A stretch of 64,000 nt of DNA. Source: Anthonomus grandis grandis (lineage: Eukaryota > Arthropoda > Insecta > Coleoptera > Curculionidae). Shown here one piece after another: positions 1 to 10,830 of this stretch. The notes under the pieces were generated by a model. The model had not been told where the DNA came from. It ran no database searches and was given only the letters and a program-made list of their open reading frames with translations. Location: assembly GCF_022605725.1 (NCBI RefSeq), contig NC_065563.1:9326518-9390517 (forward strand). Direction: 5' to 3'. The first letter of the stretch is position 1; each line of letters begins with the position of its first letter. Made by a program: the position numbers and the translations under genes.

Positions 1-1540
1 ATAAATTCGTTGTTTTATGTGATACGTTTGCAGGTGACACAATGCAGGTAAAGTTCTCTTTTCTTTATTCCAGCATCTTTTTCTCATTCCAGCAATATTT
101 CAGATAATTTTTTCAGGCAGTTCAAGAATTGTATAAGGTAAAATATCACAGAAATAGAAAACTCACTTACGACTTTTGTCTTCGCAACGTGGTCTTCTTG
201 CCTTGGTTACTGTCTCAGCAAACAGTTATTACTGACGACTTTCTGAGCTTCGGCAATATTTTTGCAAAACCAGGAATTTCTGAAACACCTACACGAACGA
301 CTGCGCCAGTGATGGAATTAGGTGAATAACCCCGATGACCGGACAATCCTGCTTATTCATATAATATTATTTAATTATTATTTTATCGCAAAATAAGCAT
401 TTATAAGTTAATATTAGTTCCCATAATTAGTTTTCCATCATTCGTGCAACAGGAACAAAAAATTACTATAATAAACAAAAAGTGAAAAAAACCCCTGTGG
501 ATATTTCCGAGGGACACCTGCGTCCCATCTATTTGTCCAGCAAGGATGAATGATTCTTAAAAAAAACACAAAAAGACCAAAAGAGAGACGCTTAATCCGG
601 GGTTAAATGCCCGCTCGTTTTTCCTCTTTGGGGTCACGTTTATGTTGAATATCACTTGCGATTAATTAAATTTTGAGTTAAATCACACACGCCTTGTATG
701 ATCCAGTTTGACTTTTTCCGATTAAATTATTACGAATTGATTTACCTTTATGTTAAATTAAATGCGTTTATTGCGGCGTTACCGCACTCCCGCAGCGAAC
801 AATTGATTTAATTAAATTTTAGGCGATATCGCGTAATATTAATTGAATTTATGGATTATGAGGGTTTTGGGGAGTAAAAAGGGTTTTTTTTTCCAAAATA
901 CTCGGACCCGCATCAGACCCTGCTTAAAATTCCTCGCAGACGAACCTTTTGTAGATAAACAAGCCGGTTGTTGTCGCATGTCACGTGTAACCCTCCCCTT
1001 TTCTCCCGCAACGAAGTTGAAAACTATTCCGGAATTACGGCGCCCCGTGACGTCACAAACGGGATCCGGTTTATTTGATCCCGGAGTTTTTTTTCTTTTT
1101 TTTTTTGGAAATATCTGCGATTTTCTTGGAAAATGTCGCTTTTGTTCGTCAACAGTTTAATCTACTTTTGAGGCACTTAAGGGGTTGTTTTTTTAGACTA
1201 AAATGTTCGTTTTTAATTTTGAAATCACTGTCGAGATTAACATTTTTTTTTGACTCGGGAAACCACATTTTAAGATAAATAATTTATTATTTACAAGCCG
1301 ATAAGTGAAGTTAACAATAATTTAACAAAAATAAAACAATAATTTCTCTAGCCCGTCTGTGCAAAATCATTCCTAAGATGTTTTTTAAAACCTAAATAAT
1401 GTTGATATTTGGAAAATCACTTCTTGGATTATTTGAAAATAAAAAAAAAATCTAGAATCACAAGAATCACTATAGGGACCAATATTTTAACATTTCAGTA
1501 ATTTTGACTAGACAAACCTTACAAAAGATCACCGCTAGTA
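1..1540. other. Non-coding DNA, no supported gene
   Basis: No credible coding region is seen. The stretch from about 480 to 1080 is less AT-rich than the rest and looks like single-copy host DNA. It contains a perfect CRE-type palindrome GTGACGTCAC at 1047-1056. At 31-50 a CAG acceptor-like and a GTAAAG donor-like signal lie only 14 bases apart, which could be a micro-exon but is more likely chance. Short open frames here have low-complexity translations with long F or K runs and no family signature. Confidence 0.45.
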
Positions 1541-1543
1541 TAA

Positions 1544-1780
1544 TCATCTAATGATTTTAGAAACTCCAGGTTCACGGCGATTTAGACTATCATTTTCTCT
1601 TAAGCGTCTAAAGGTCGTTTTAAAAGTATGACGATTAGGTTGGCGTCTATTGGGAAAACGCTCTTGGTAAATTCTTTTTGCTTCTCGTCCATTTCCATCA
1701 GCTCTACCATATGCCATTAGGATATCGGCGTACTCCTCGTTTGTAAAGGCACCAGGTAGGCAACAATAACAATAAAACAA
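1544..1780 (-). pseudogene. DUF4817 helix-turn-helix fragment
   Basis: The 78-residue frame holds one recognisable block at about residues 13-63. It begins FTNEEYADILMAYG and carries the GNGREAKRIYQERFPNR signature of DUF4817. DUF4817 is an insect-expanded, presumably DNA-binding helix-turn-helix domain, usually found at the N-terminus of transposon-derived proteins next to a Tc1/mariner-type DDE domain. No catalytic domain is recognisable downstream on the minus strand, so this is a detached N-terminal fragment. The first dozen residues (MFYCYCCLPG) do not belong to the domain and the real start may be elsewhere. Family assignment is fairly sure; function as a host gene is unlikely. Confidence 0.65.
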
Positions 1781-2480
1781 AGTTGAAAAACGAAAATGAA
1801 CAACAAAAACAATATGGGTAGAGCGGAGTTAAAAATACGTGAAGTAGTGGAGGAAGACAAGTCTCGAATAAATAATACTCGTATTATGGTTAGTGACGTA
1901 ACAGTTTAAGGTAGCGGGGCACAATGGGAGTGTCGCCGAATGATAAAGGAGATTATAGCGTAACAGGTTTAGCTGTGTTAGAAATAGGCATAGGTTTATA
2001 CCTGCTCAATTAGGTTGCTTTCAAGAAATTGGTTCACGCGTCCTTGAAGACAAACTTATTTGTTTTTCGTAAGTTACCTAATTATTTTTATGTTATATGT
2101 GGCATATTGTTAGAACGACTATTAACTAGAGAAGTTTTTTAACACATTTTAAAACCCCACAACTTTTTTTTATTATTATTTTTTCCATTGTAAAGTTGAC
2201 GTAAATTTTTTTTCTATTGATTTGAGGAAGTTTGTTGATCCACTATTAGTTTCTTTTTAAATATTTTTCTCAGTTATTACCTAAATCTGAATGAGACAAT
2301 ATTACTCTTTAAAATAAAATTAATTGTGCGCCATTTTGGCCGAAAATTAAAAAAAAATTGAAGGTTGAAGTAAAAAAACCAGGAAAATCTAATAAAAAAA
2401 GAAAAAAATATATTAATCCTTAAATTTGAGGAAAAACAAAAAAATACTATGCATTTAAAATAGCCAGTAACCTCACCTAT
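1781..2480. other. Non-coding AT-rich DNA
   Basis: No coding frame or repeat structure can be supported. The stretch separates the DUF4817 fragment from the start of the degenerate array and may include remains of the element that carried DUF4817. Confidence 0.35.
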
Positions 2481-4116
2481 TTATCATTTCCGTTTGGCTA
2501 CTCACCTTCCAAACACCCTGAATGTTCTATCATTTACGAAAAATTAATTGCTGTGATAATATGAACAAATTATTGTTCTGATATATGTTTTATTATTTTA
2601 AAACATGTACACTTTAAAAAATCACTGCTAATATTTTTATCATTTATGAGAAAAATTACTGCTGTGAAAAATGATCATGTTATTTAAATATTATGATTAA
2701 TATTTTAATATTTTTAGGCCTGAAAACGGTATAAAAATTGTCAAATCACTGTTAAAATATTTTTAAGTAAATTACCATAGATAAAAAAATCATTGTGGTG
2801 ATACATAATTTTAAATTTTGGAACCTATAGGGGTTGAAAAATGACCGCTGTGATAATCATGTTATTCAATTACTATGATAAATAGTTTATTATTTTTAAG
2901 TTTATAAATCTTAAAAAAATCATTGCCAAGATATTTTTTTATACTTTTTGCATTAATAAAAAAATTACTGTTGTGATACATATTTTATTATTTTGAAACC
3001 TATACACGTTAAAAAAATCAATGCTAGGATTAGCATTGATTTTTTAGCAAGATGTTTTTTTATCAGTTATGAAAAAATCACAGTTGCAATAGACATGTTA
3101 TTCAATTGCCGAGATAAATGTCTTATTATTTTAAAACCTGCAAATGTTGAAAAATTACTGTTAAGATATTTTTTAAATTTTCTATCATTGATAAGAAAAA
3201 TCACACTTATCACAGATATTTTAAAATTTTTGTATCTGTTAACGTTTTAAGATCACTACTAAGATTATTATGTTTTATTATTTATAAGAAAAATCACTGC
3301 TCTGATCATCATAGTATTTAATTACTGTGATAGATATTTTATTATTTTTAAACATATAAACGTTAAAAAAATCGCTGTTAAGATATTTCTTTAAATGTTT
3401 TATTATTGACGACAAAAGTCACTCCTATGATAATGTTGTTGTAACTTAAAAATTATATATACGTATATCAAATCAATAAAGTTTTACTCACTGACTTAAC
3501 ATTAAGATACAATAGAACTTTTGGAAAATCATCCTGTAACTTTTCCTTTATTATTTTAAGCTGAGATAAATATTTTAATATTCCAATGATTTTGACGAGA
3601 CGAATCAAAAAAAAAATACTACTGTTATAATTCTCATATTATCTTCCTATGACTTTAGAAAATCATTTCTATAATAGATTTTTTATTACTTTAAAGCTAT
3701 TTAATAGTTTTTATTAAAATCACTGTCAAGATTTTGTTGATTAGGGTAATGCAGGATACTGCTGAGATAAAGACTATAATAATTTTAATAAGATGACTAG
3801 AAAATCTCTCCTGTGATTGTTTCTTTATTTAATTATGGCATGAATATAATAGCATTCCACTAATGTAAACTAAACGATTTTTCAAATTTTCACTGTTTAT
3901 ACAGTTCTGTTATTATCATCTAGTGTCCTTAGAAAAATACTGCTATAATAATTATCATTTTATAATTTTTAACCTATTTGATGGTTTTTAGTAAAATCGC
4001 TTTACGTAAAGTTTCTTTTGGTAATAAAACTCACTGCTAAGATTAACACATTAATGATTTTGGTTAGAAAACTTTTGGAAAATCTGCCTTGTGATTTTTA
4101 CTTTATCATAAAAAAA

Positions 4117-5611
4117 CACTCTCGGACAAAAGTAGAGCAACAAAGTTAATTTTATTCATGTTTGAATAAAAAAAATTATTGGGTTGTGATTTTTCGCTAG
4201 GCTTAATGTCACACTATCCTTACACTGAAAGTAATATTTCAGTACATTTTGGTTTCAAATCATTTTAAGAACGGTAAATATTAATGATTATAAAAATTGA
4301 TAAGAATGGGGGCGACAAAAGTAGAGCAACAAATTGTATTTAACAGTATTTTATTTTAATTAAGTTCAATAAAAACAATTGAAAGTAATACATTAGTAAT
4401 TGATAGAATATCCATTATTATTAATTACTTGCTGACAACGACGCGGCATTGAAGCAATCAACTTCTGAATGACATTTTCGGAAAGACTTGTCCAAACTTC
4501 ACTAATTTTATTTGTTAAGGATTGTTTATTTGGAAACATTTGGGTACGAATACGACGTTCTACTTCTTCCCAGAGATTCTCAATGGGGGTTAAGATCTGG
4601 GGATTGTGCTGGCCACTGTAAAACACGAACATTATTTTCCCGAAACCACTGTTGAACAACTTGTGAAAAATATTTTGGATTGTTGTCCTGTTGAAAAATA
4701 AAACGCAATGGCATTTTCCATTCTGCATAAGGAGGCATAACATTCTACATGATATCCCTATAAACAAATCGGTCCATCGTATGATTAATAAAGTGCATAG
4801 GGCCTATACCCATTCCATGAAAAACAACCCCATAAAAATACACTACCTTTACCATGCTTAATTGTAGGTGTTACGTATTTAGGATTAAACCTTGTATTGA
4901 TTGGTCGCCTCACATACCTCATTCCATCAGAATTGAATATTTTGTAGCGCGTTTCATCACTGAATAGAACTTTTTTCCAGTCATTGACATTGTTTAAATG
5001 CCAGCGTGCAAATGCCAACCTTGCTGCTCTATTTCTTATTGAAACTAACGGCTTTTTAGCTGGACGTCTACCAAATAACTTTGCGTCTACTAACCTTCTT
5101 TGTACTGTTCGTATACCAACCGTAATTTCTGGAATTTCGGCAATAATTCGAGGTGCGGACTTCCAAGGATCATTTTGGGAGATCCTTTTGATGCGTCTGT
5201 CAGTCATTACTGATGTTTTCCTTGGCCTACCGATTTTGGCAACTTCTCTAAATATCCCCTCTCATTATACGATGATATTATTTTGGACACAGTGTACCGG
5301 GGCAACTCAAACTGTCTTGAAATATCGGCTTGTTTGTTACCTTTCATGAATCAATTCACAACTCTTTGCTTCAAGTCTTTTGAAATTGGAATTCCTCTCG
5401 GCATGATTAATCTTACACAGAAATGTTCAAAAAAACATAAAAATAACCTTACACAATTATTTTATCCCTTTACTTTTGCTAAAACTCTTCTTTTGAACAA
5501 ATTATTTGAATGTTGCTTTACTTTTGACGCGTTACTATGAAGCATTTAAACTTAAACGTCAAAATAAAATCATTTGTTTTGAATGTGTTGCTCTACTTTT
5601 GTCCGATAGTG
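4117..5611 (-). mobile_element. Tc1-like DNA transposon, IR/DR type
   Basis: The element is bounded by inverted termini CACTCTCGGACAAAAGTAGA at 4117 and its reverse complement ending at 5611 (outer sequence CACTATCGG). A second internal copy of the core CGACAAAAGTAGAGCAAC lies at 4313-4330, and an inverted partner (GTTGCTTTACTTTTGACG) at 5512-5529. This is the IR/DR layout of some Tc1 elements, with two transposase-binding direct repeats per end. The left outer-to-inner distance is about 190 bp but the right is only about 75 bp, so the right end has probably lost sequence. TA lies next to the right end; the left flank is less clear. About 1.5 kb long, inserted in the short-unit array. Confidence 0.88.
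4393..5404 (-). pseudogene. Tc1-like transposase, broken
   Basis: This is a DDE transposase of the IS630-Tc1-mariner superfamily, which would cut and paste the surrounding element at TA sites. Reading leftwards, a start at 5404 (MPRGIPISKDLK) opens the paired-type helix-turn-helix and meets an in-frame stop within about 20 codons. A second frame (5207-4785) carries the HTH_Tc3-type region and the first catalytic Asp in VLFSDETRYKIF. A third frame (4767-4393) carries PIENLWEEVERRI with the terminal Glu. The second Asp region lies in a frame-shifted stretch. At least two frameshifts and one stop make the copy inactive. Confidence 0.88.
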
Positions 5612-5829
5612 TATATTTTTTCATTAATTTAAAGTTAAAAAAATATAATCAAATTCTCTTATTGCCAGCTCAATTTAAAATCACTATTAAGATTAATATT
5701 TCTTTTATTTAATAATGAGACAAATCCACAACAGTGATTTTTATCATTTAATTATTTAAAATACTCTATATAGTATTACTAAAGTTTTACTCTCGGACAT
5801 AACTTATGTAATTATCTTATATTTCATTC

Positions 5830-7121
5830 ATTTATATTTCATAAATAAAACAATTTTTTCCATAATTTTAATGTTGACTGCACCTGAAAAAATCACTGCT
5901 AATATAATTCTACTATTATTATCTAATGATCTTATAAAATTATTCTTGTGATAAATATTTTATCGTTTAAAGTATTCAATGGTTTTTATTGCCTTTGTCA
6001 AGATTTTTTGGGGTAATATAAATCACTGCTGAAATCAACACTATAATGAACTAATTTTAATGTTGGCTGCACTTTATGCTCAAATTATTAAAAATCACTG
6101 TTGTAATAATTTTGAATTTTTTTTGAGATTTTAAAAAAGTTATGGCCTGTCATAAGCAAAACAATTTTTTTCCTTTTTTTTAAATTTTAATGATGGCTTT
6201 AATTAAAAAAATCACTTTGTGTTTGTTAGAATAGTTTAACGTTTATAAACTTTAAAAATCATTACTAAGATTAATATATTTTTTATTAGAAAAATCACTG
6301 TTTTGATAAATATTTTAATATTTTTAAATCCATAAAGATGGAAAAAACCTGTGTTAAGAATAGATTTTTTTTTTAACTTTTACTATCTTTTATAAGAAAA
6401 ATCACTGTTGTGATACCTATTTAATTCTTTTAAACCGTTAAAAGTAAAAAAAATCACTATCAGGATTAATATTTTTTTAATTATTTTTATCATTTATGAG
6501 AAAAATCAAAGATGTGATAATTATGTTATTCACATACTCCGTATATTATATCGAATCAATAAACTTTCTTTCTTAGAAATAATTTATGTGATTATTGTAT
6601 ATCACTGTTGTGTTATATATTTTATCATTTTTAAGCTTTGAAGCGTTAAAAAATTGACTGTTTTTTTTAAACTTTTATTATTGATGAGAAAAATTATTGG
6701 TATGACCACCATGTTATTTAAAAACTGTGATAAATATTTTTTTTAATTTTAAGCCTATAAACGTTAAAAGATCACTGTTAAGATATTTTAATTTGTTTTT
6801 AATCGTTTATGAAAAAAATCACTGCTGCTATAATCATGTTTTTTCGTTTATATGTATTGATTCAATAAAGTTTCACTCTTAGACAAAATTAATGAGATTA
6901 CCTTAAATTGCTGCCAAAATAAACAAAAAATCATTTAAAGTTATTGCCTAAATAATAGGTTTATGGTAATAATAAGTTTTGATGATTTTTTTGATACCTA
7001 ATTTAGACCTTTATAAAAGAAAAAATCACTTTTGTGATAACCAGTTATTTATTCCAAATATTTTAGATTGTATTAATAAAATTTCACTCTTTAACATAAT
7101 TAAATTATTAATCAAACTTAT
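5830..7121 (+). repeat. Multi-kb duplicated block, copy 1
   Basis: This block, continuing at 8610-8830 after the inserted Harbinger element, matches 9000-11440 in the same order. Shared landmarks include ATGTTGACTGCAC at about 5871 and 9071, TCAAGATTTTTTGGGGTAATATAAATC near 6000 and 9183, and a nearly identical stretch of about 265 bp at 6395-6660 and 10118-10384. The duplication is therefore kilobases long and above the level of the short unit. Copy 2 contains an extra GC-richer segment at about 9720-10070. Confidence 0.7.
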
Positions 7122-7365
7122 TGGGTGGAATGCATAAAAAGTAATATATGCTAATGCTTCAACTATGTACTACATTTCTAAAGTTTATACTACACTAATG
7201 AAGCATTTACTACTCTCTGTAGCATATACTACTATGTACGCGATACATAGAAGAAGGTGCTATGCTTTGGAAGTATCTACTAGTTATAGTAGTATTTACT
7301 ACAGTTTAAATGAAGTTGGTGTTTGACAAACTTCGGCCCCAGCAATCAAAGTGTTTTAGTAAAAA

Positions 7366-7740
7366 ATGGCAGTTTTTATGGATGTGCATCGTCAAAAAGT
7401 ATTAAAGAAAAAGTAACAAAGAAAAGAATACAATAATGACGATTTATATCGAAAATTATTTAGGTAATTACCATAAATTTAATAGATTTTTCTATCCCAA
7501 TTGTCTAATCACGCTTTGGTATTTTAGATTTTACAGAGAAAATGTAGAGTGGCTTGGACATTATTGTCTCCACGATGATAATGAACTGGTGGAAACAAGG
7601 GGTGGAGCCCTGTCACCGACTCGGAAAATGGAGGTTTTTTTTAGAAGTTTAGGTGTTTCTAGTAAATTAACTTTGTAATTTGAAAAATGTAAATAACTTT
7701 TCTTACAGGAGATCCTGGATTTCAGCAAGGAGTTGAGACT
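7366..7740 (+). pseudogene. PIF/Harbinger transposase, 5' exons only
   Basis: Three exons can be joined. Exon 1 is 7366-7463 (starts MAVFMDVHRQKVLKKK, then an in-frame TAA, then the same frame continues QRKEYNNDDLYRKLF). A GT-AG intron spans 7464-7527. Exon 2 is 7528-7652, containing ENVEWLGHYCLHDDNEL and LSPTRKMEVFF. An intron spans 7653-7708. Exon 3 is 7709-7740 and reads through to GDPGFQQGVET. The order ENVEWL, LSP-K, GDPGFQ-GV is the N-terminal region of Harbinger DDE nucleases. The DDE core is absent because the frame runs at once into the end of the opposite-strand Myb-like ORF. The copy is therefore dead by one stop and a large deletion. Confidence 0.82.
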
Positions 7741-7743
7741 TTT

Positions 7744-8241
7744 TTACTTATCTGCTGCTTTAGATCCTTTAGGTGTCATGACTTTAACTTGTTTGGAGCC
7801 AGATTTAGAAGTAAGGAAGTCATCTTCACTGTTTTGGAAGGAAACATCAATCTCATTGCTTACACCGGCCTGACATGCACCTGGTGCTCTGTGTAGAACT
7901 GGATTTTCTCCTATATTCCATAAGTCGTAAAATTTTTTTTGCAATTCCGTCAGTACAATTCTTTTATTTCCAGTTTTTTTCAAGTAAACTATTTTCTTAA
8001 CTTTTGTTTTCATGTTATTAAACTTTTTCAAAATTTGTTTTGTGTCTAGGTTTTTTCCCATTATTTTATTAAAATCAGTTGTTAATTTTTTTAGTGCATC
8101 TTCTTTTTTGTTTTTAGTTTTTCGTGTCATCTTTTTATTAAATAAAATTTGATAACTTTCAAGTAGAGTAAGAAATAATACTTTTTCGTTTTTATCTTGT
8201 CCTAGCTCTTTTGTTGCATCGGAATCTGAAGAATCACTCAT
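7744..8241 (-). CDS. Myb/SANT-like DNA-binding protein of Harbinger
   Basis: This uninterrupted 165-residue frame starts MSDSSDSDATKEL. Residues 20-85 (KVLFLTLLESYQILFNKK to NMKTKVKKIV) fit a Myb/SANT-like trihelical domain as found in the accessory ORF of PIF/Harbinger elements. There this protein binds the ends and helps bring the transposase to the nucleus. The C-terminus is acidic to neutral and ends GSKAADK. The frame being open while the partner transposase is mutilated is notable, but may be chance or recent deletion. Assignment rests on the fold pattern and on its place inside Harbinger TIRs. Confidence 0.65.
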   Translation of the reverse strand: MSDSSDSDATKELGQDKNEKVLFLTLLESYQILFNKKMTRKTKNKKEDALKKLTTDFNKIMGKNLDTKQILKKFNNMKTKVKKIVYLKKTGNKRIVLTELQKKFYDLWNIGENPVLHRAPGACQAGVSNEIDVSFQNSEDDFLTSKSGSKQVKVMTPKGSKAADK

Positions 8242-8248
8242 AGGTAAA

Positions 8249-8290
8249 CCACAGCATAAAGAAACAGCATAAAGTTTCTTTATGCTGTGG
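8249..8290. repeat. Perfect 17-bp inverted repeat, 8-nt loop
   Basis: CCACAGCATAAAGAAAC at 8249-8265 is the exact reverse complement of 8274-8290, with loop AGCATAAA. It lies only a few bases upstream of the start codon of the minus-strand Myb-like ORF, so it would sit in that gene's 5' leader or promoter. Confidence 0.85.
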
Positions 8291-8999
8291 TTAAACCAGT
8301 ATTATAATCACTGAACTTTTAAAAAGTTTGAATCCGAACCGAATTACACGAACACACTTAATACTAATAGACGCACTGATAGAAAAACGAGTTTTGACAA
8401 GTGTCTTGTCAATATTGAGAACTTTGACACGCGCTTACTGCGACACTTGTAGATACTTTTCTCTTAAGTAGTAGGTACTTATGTTGGGCCGTACAGTATA
8501 GTATTTACTTCATAGGCGAAGTAGATACTTTTATGCAAAAGCAAATGCTACAAAGTAAATACTTTTTAGCGAAGCATTAGCATCTACTACTTTTTATGCA
8601 TTCCACCCATTATCTGTAATTGACAAAACAACATTTTTCTTAAAAATTTAATGTTTACTGTCCTTTAAAAAATCACTTTTGTAATGAATAATTTAGTATT
8701 TTTAAACCTATAAACGTTGAAAAAATCACTGCTAATATATTTAAAAAAAAATATCATTGATGAGAAAAGTCACTAATGTGATCATCATGTTATTTAAATA
8801 CTGTAATAAAGAGTTTATTATTTTTAAGCGTATTAACGTTAAAATAATCACTGTTAAGCTATTTTTATTTTTTTTAATGTTGGATGAGAAAACCACTGCA
8901 GTATTAATCATTTTATTCAAATACGCCGCATATGTATATTAAATCAATAAAGTTTAATTTTTGGATATGTGGTGCTGTGATTATTTTAAATTTCATTCG

Positions 9000-10830
9000 T
9001 TTATATTTCCTTTTATATTTCATTCCAACGTACTGCCTGTCATAAGTAAAACAATTTTGACCTTAATTTTAATGTTGACTGCACTTAAAAAAATCACTGC
9101 TTATATAATTCCACTATTGTTATTTCCTGTGATAAGTATTTTTTCATTTGAAGCATTCAATGGTTTTTATTACAATCTTTGTCAAGATTTTTTGGGGTAA
9201 TATAAATCCTTGCTGAGATAAACACTATAATGACGTAATTTTGATGTTGGCTGCACTTTGTGCTTAAATCACTATTGTGATAATTTTGATTTTTTTTTTA
9301 AATGTAAAAAAAGTAACATTAGAAGTTATGGCCTGTCATAAGCAAAATAATGTTTTTCCTTTTTTTTAAATTTTAATGTTGGTTTTACTTACTAAAAAAA
9401 TCACTTTGTATTAAATAGTTTAATGTTTATAAACCTTAAAAATCACTATTAAGATTAATATATTTTTTTATTAGAAAAATCACTCTTGCGACAATTATTT
9501 TATTCAAATGCTCTATATATTTATATCGTCACTATTGGACATAATTTATGAAACTAAAGTGATAATTTTTGATTACTGCTGAGATTTAAACAAAAAATCT
9601 TTCAAAGTTATTGCTATAAGCAAAACTATTTTTTTCTTACTTTTATTGTTAACTGTACTTAAAAAAATCACTGTTTTGATAAATATTTTGGTAAATAATC
9701 GACTAATAAATGAGATGAAACTGTGGACTGTATAAAAAGAGAAATTTTGATATTATTCACCATTGAGCGGCGAAACAAAGGGGCCTTAACGACTTACCCG
9801 TGAGGATCTAGTTGCTGAATCTTCGTGCACTTTATAGATCTCATGAATTTGAGGCGCCTCTGTTTACATTAATTTTGAGTTTGTAGAATTACGGTTTTTA
9901 CGGTACCCGAAAAGATGGTGATACTTTCAACGAACAAAACGAGAGATACTGCTGCTTATTGCAATCCAAAAATTCTTCGCGCATAGCGCATGTCACATAG
10001 GCCATCTTTTTTTTACTAACGCGCAAAGATACCGGGTGCAATGATATATTAAAGTTACTTTATTCATTCCTTGCAATAATCAATTATAGATTAATTTTTT
10101 AACTCTTATTAACATTTATGAGAAAAATCACTGTTGTGATACCTATTTAATTTTTTTAAACCAATAAAAGAAAAAAAATCAATATCAGGATTAATAATTT
10201 TTTATTATTTTTATCCTTTATGAGAAAAATCAAAGATGTGATAATTATGTTATTCACATACTCAGTGTATTATATCGAATCAATAAACTTTCTTTCTTAG
10301 AAATAATTTATGTGAATATTTTAAATCACTGTTGTGTTATATATTTAATCATTTTTAAACCTTGAAGCGTTAAAAAATTGACTGTTGATCATGATGTTAT
10401 TTAATTATTGTAATAAATATTTTATAATTTTTAAGCCTATAAATGATAGAAAAAGCACAGTTAAAATATTTTGCAAAATAGCATGTTTTAGCATTTATGA
10501 GAAAAATCACTGCTGTTGTAATCATGTTTTTTCGTTTATGTATATTGATTCAATAAAGTTTCACTCTTAGATAAAATTTATGAGATTATCTTAATTTGCT
10601 GCTGAAATAAAAAAAAAATCATTTAAAGTTATTACCTGGTAATAATAAGTTTTGATGAATTTTTCGATAATTTTAACCTATATTAAAGAAAAAATCACGG
10701 TTAGGTTCATTTTTCTTTTATCACTTATGAGCAACAATCACTGTTGTGATAACCAGTTAAATATTTTTGATGGCATTAATAAAGTTTCACTCTTTAACAT
10801 AATTAAATTATTAATCGAAGTTATTGTCTG
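9000..10830 (+). repeat. Multi-kb duplicated block, copy 2
   Basis: This is the second copy of the block at 5830-7121. It lacks the Harbinger insertion and so gives a paralogous empty site near 10820-10830 (AAGTTATTGTCTGTAATAG). A further partial copy of the same junction lies near 11240-11260. Confidence 0.7.
9720..10070. other. GC-richer insert in the array
   Basis: About 350 bp differ sharply in composition from the array and are absent from the paralogous block around 6310-6390. They include GAGCGGCGAAACAAAGGGGCC and GCGCATAGCGCATGTCAC. No open frame, tRNA-like boxes or clear inverted ends were found. It may be a SINE, a processed fragment or retained single-copy DNA. Confidence 0.45.

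Larger units (their letters stand above)
7122..8609. mobile_element. PIF/Harbinger derivative, internally deleted
   Basis: Perfect 22-bp terminal inverted repeats (TGGGTGGAATGCATAAAAAG plus TA) lie at 7122-7143 and 8588-8609. The flanks carry TTAT on both sides, consistent with the 3-bp TWA-like target preference of PIF/Harbinger with one extra matching base. Subterminal regions at both ends are rich in short AGTAGATAC and AGTATTTACT motifs. Paralogous array copies near 10825 and 11243 give empty sites that confirm the limits. The interior holds the 5' exons of a Harbinger transposase on the plus strand and a complete Myb/SANT-like ORF on the minus strand. These are the two genes expected of the superfamily, but the catalytic part of the transposase is missing. 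Confidence 0.85.

Noticed and set aside
31..50. 14-nt micro-exon with AG and GT borders
   Set aside because: Splice-like dinucleotides are common in AT-rich DNA and no adjoining exon is visible.
843..1278. Open frames on the plus strand in the unique-looking region
   Set aside because: Translations are dominated by F-rich runs from poly-T and show no domain, splice or codon pattern of a gene.
5506..5712. Plus-strand frames over the right end of the first Tc1 element
   Set aside because: They are translations of the inverted-repeat region and array, antisense to the transposase.
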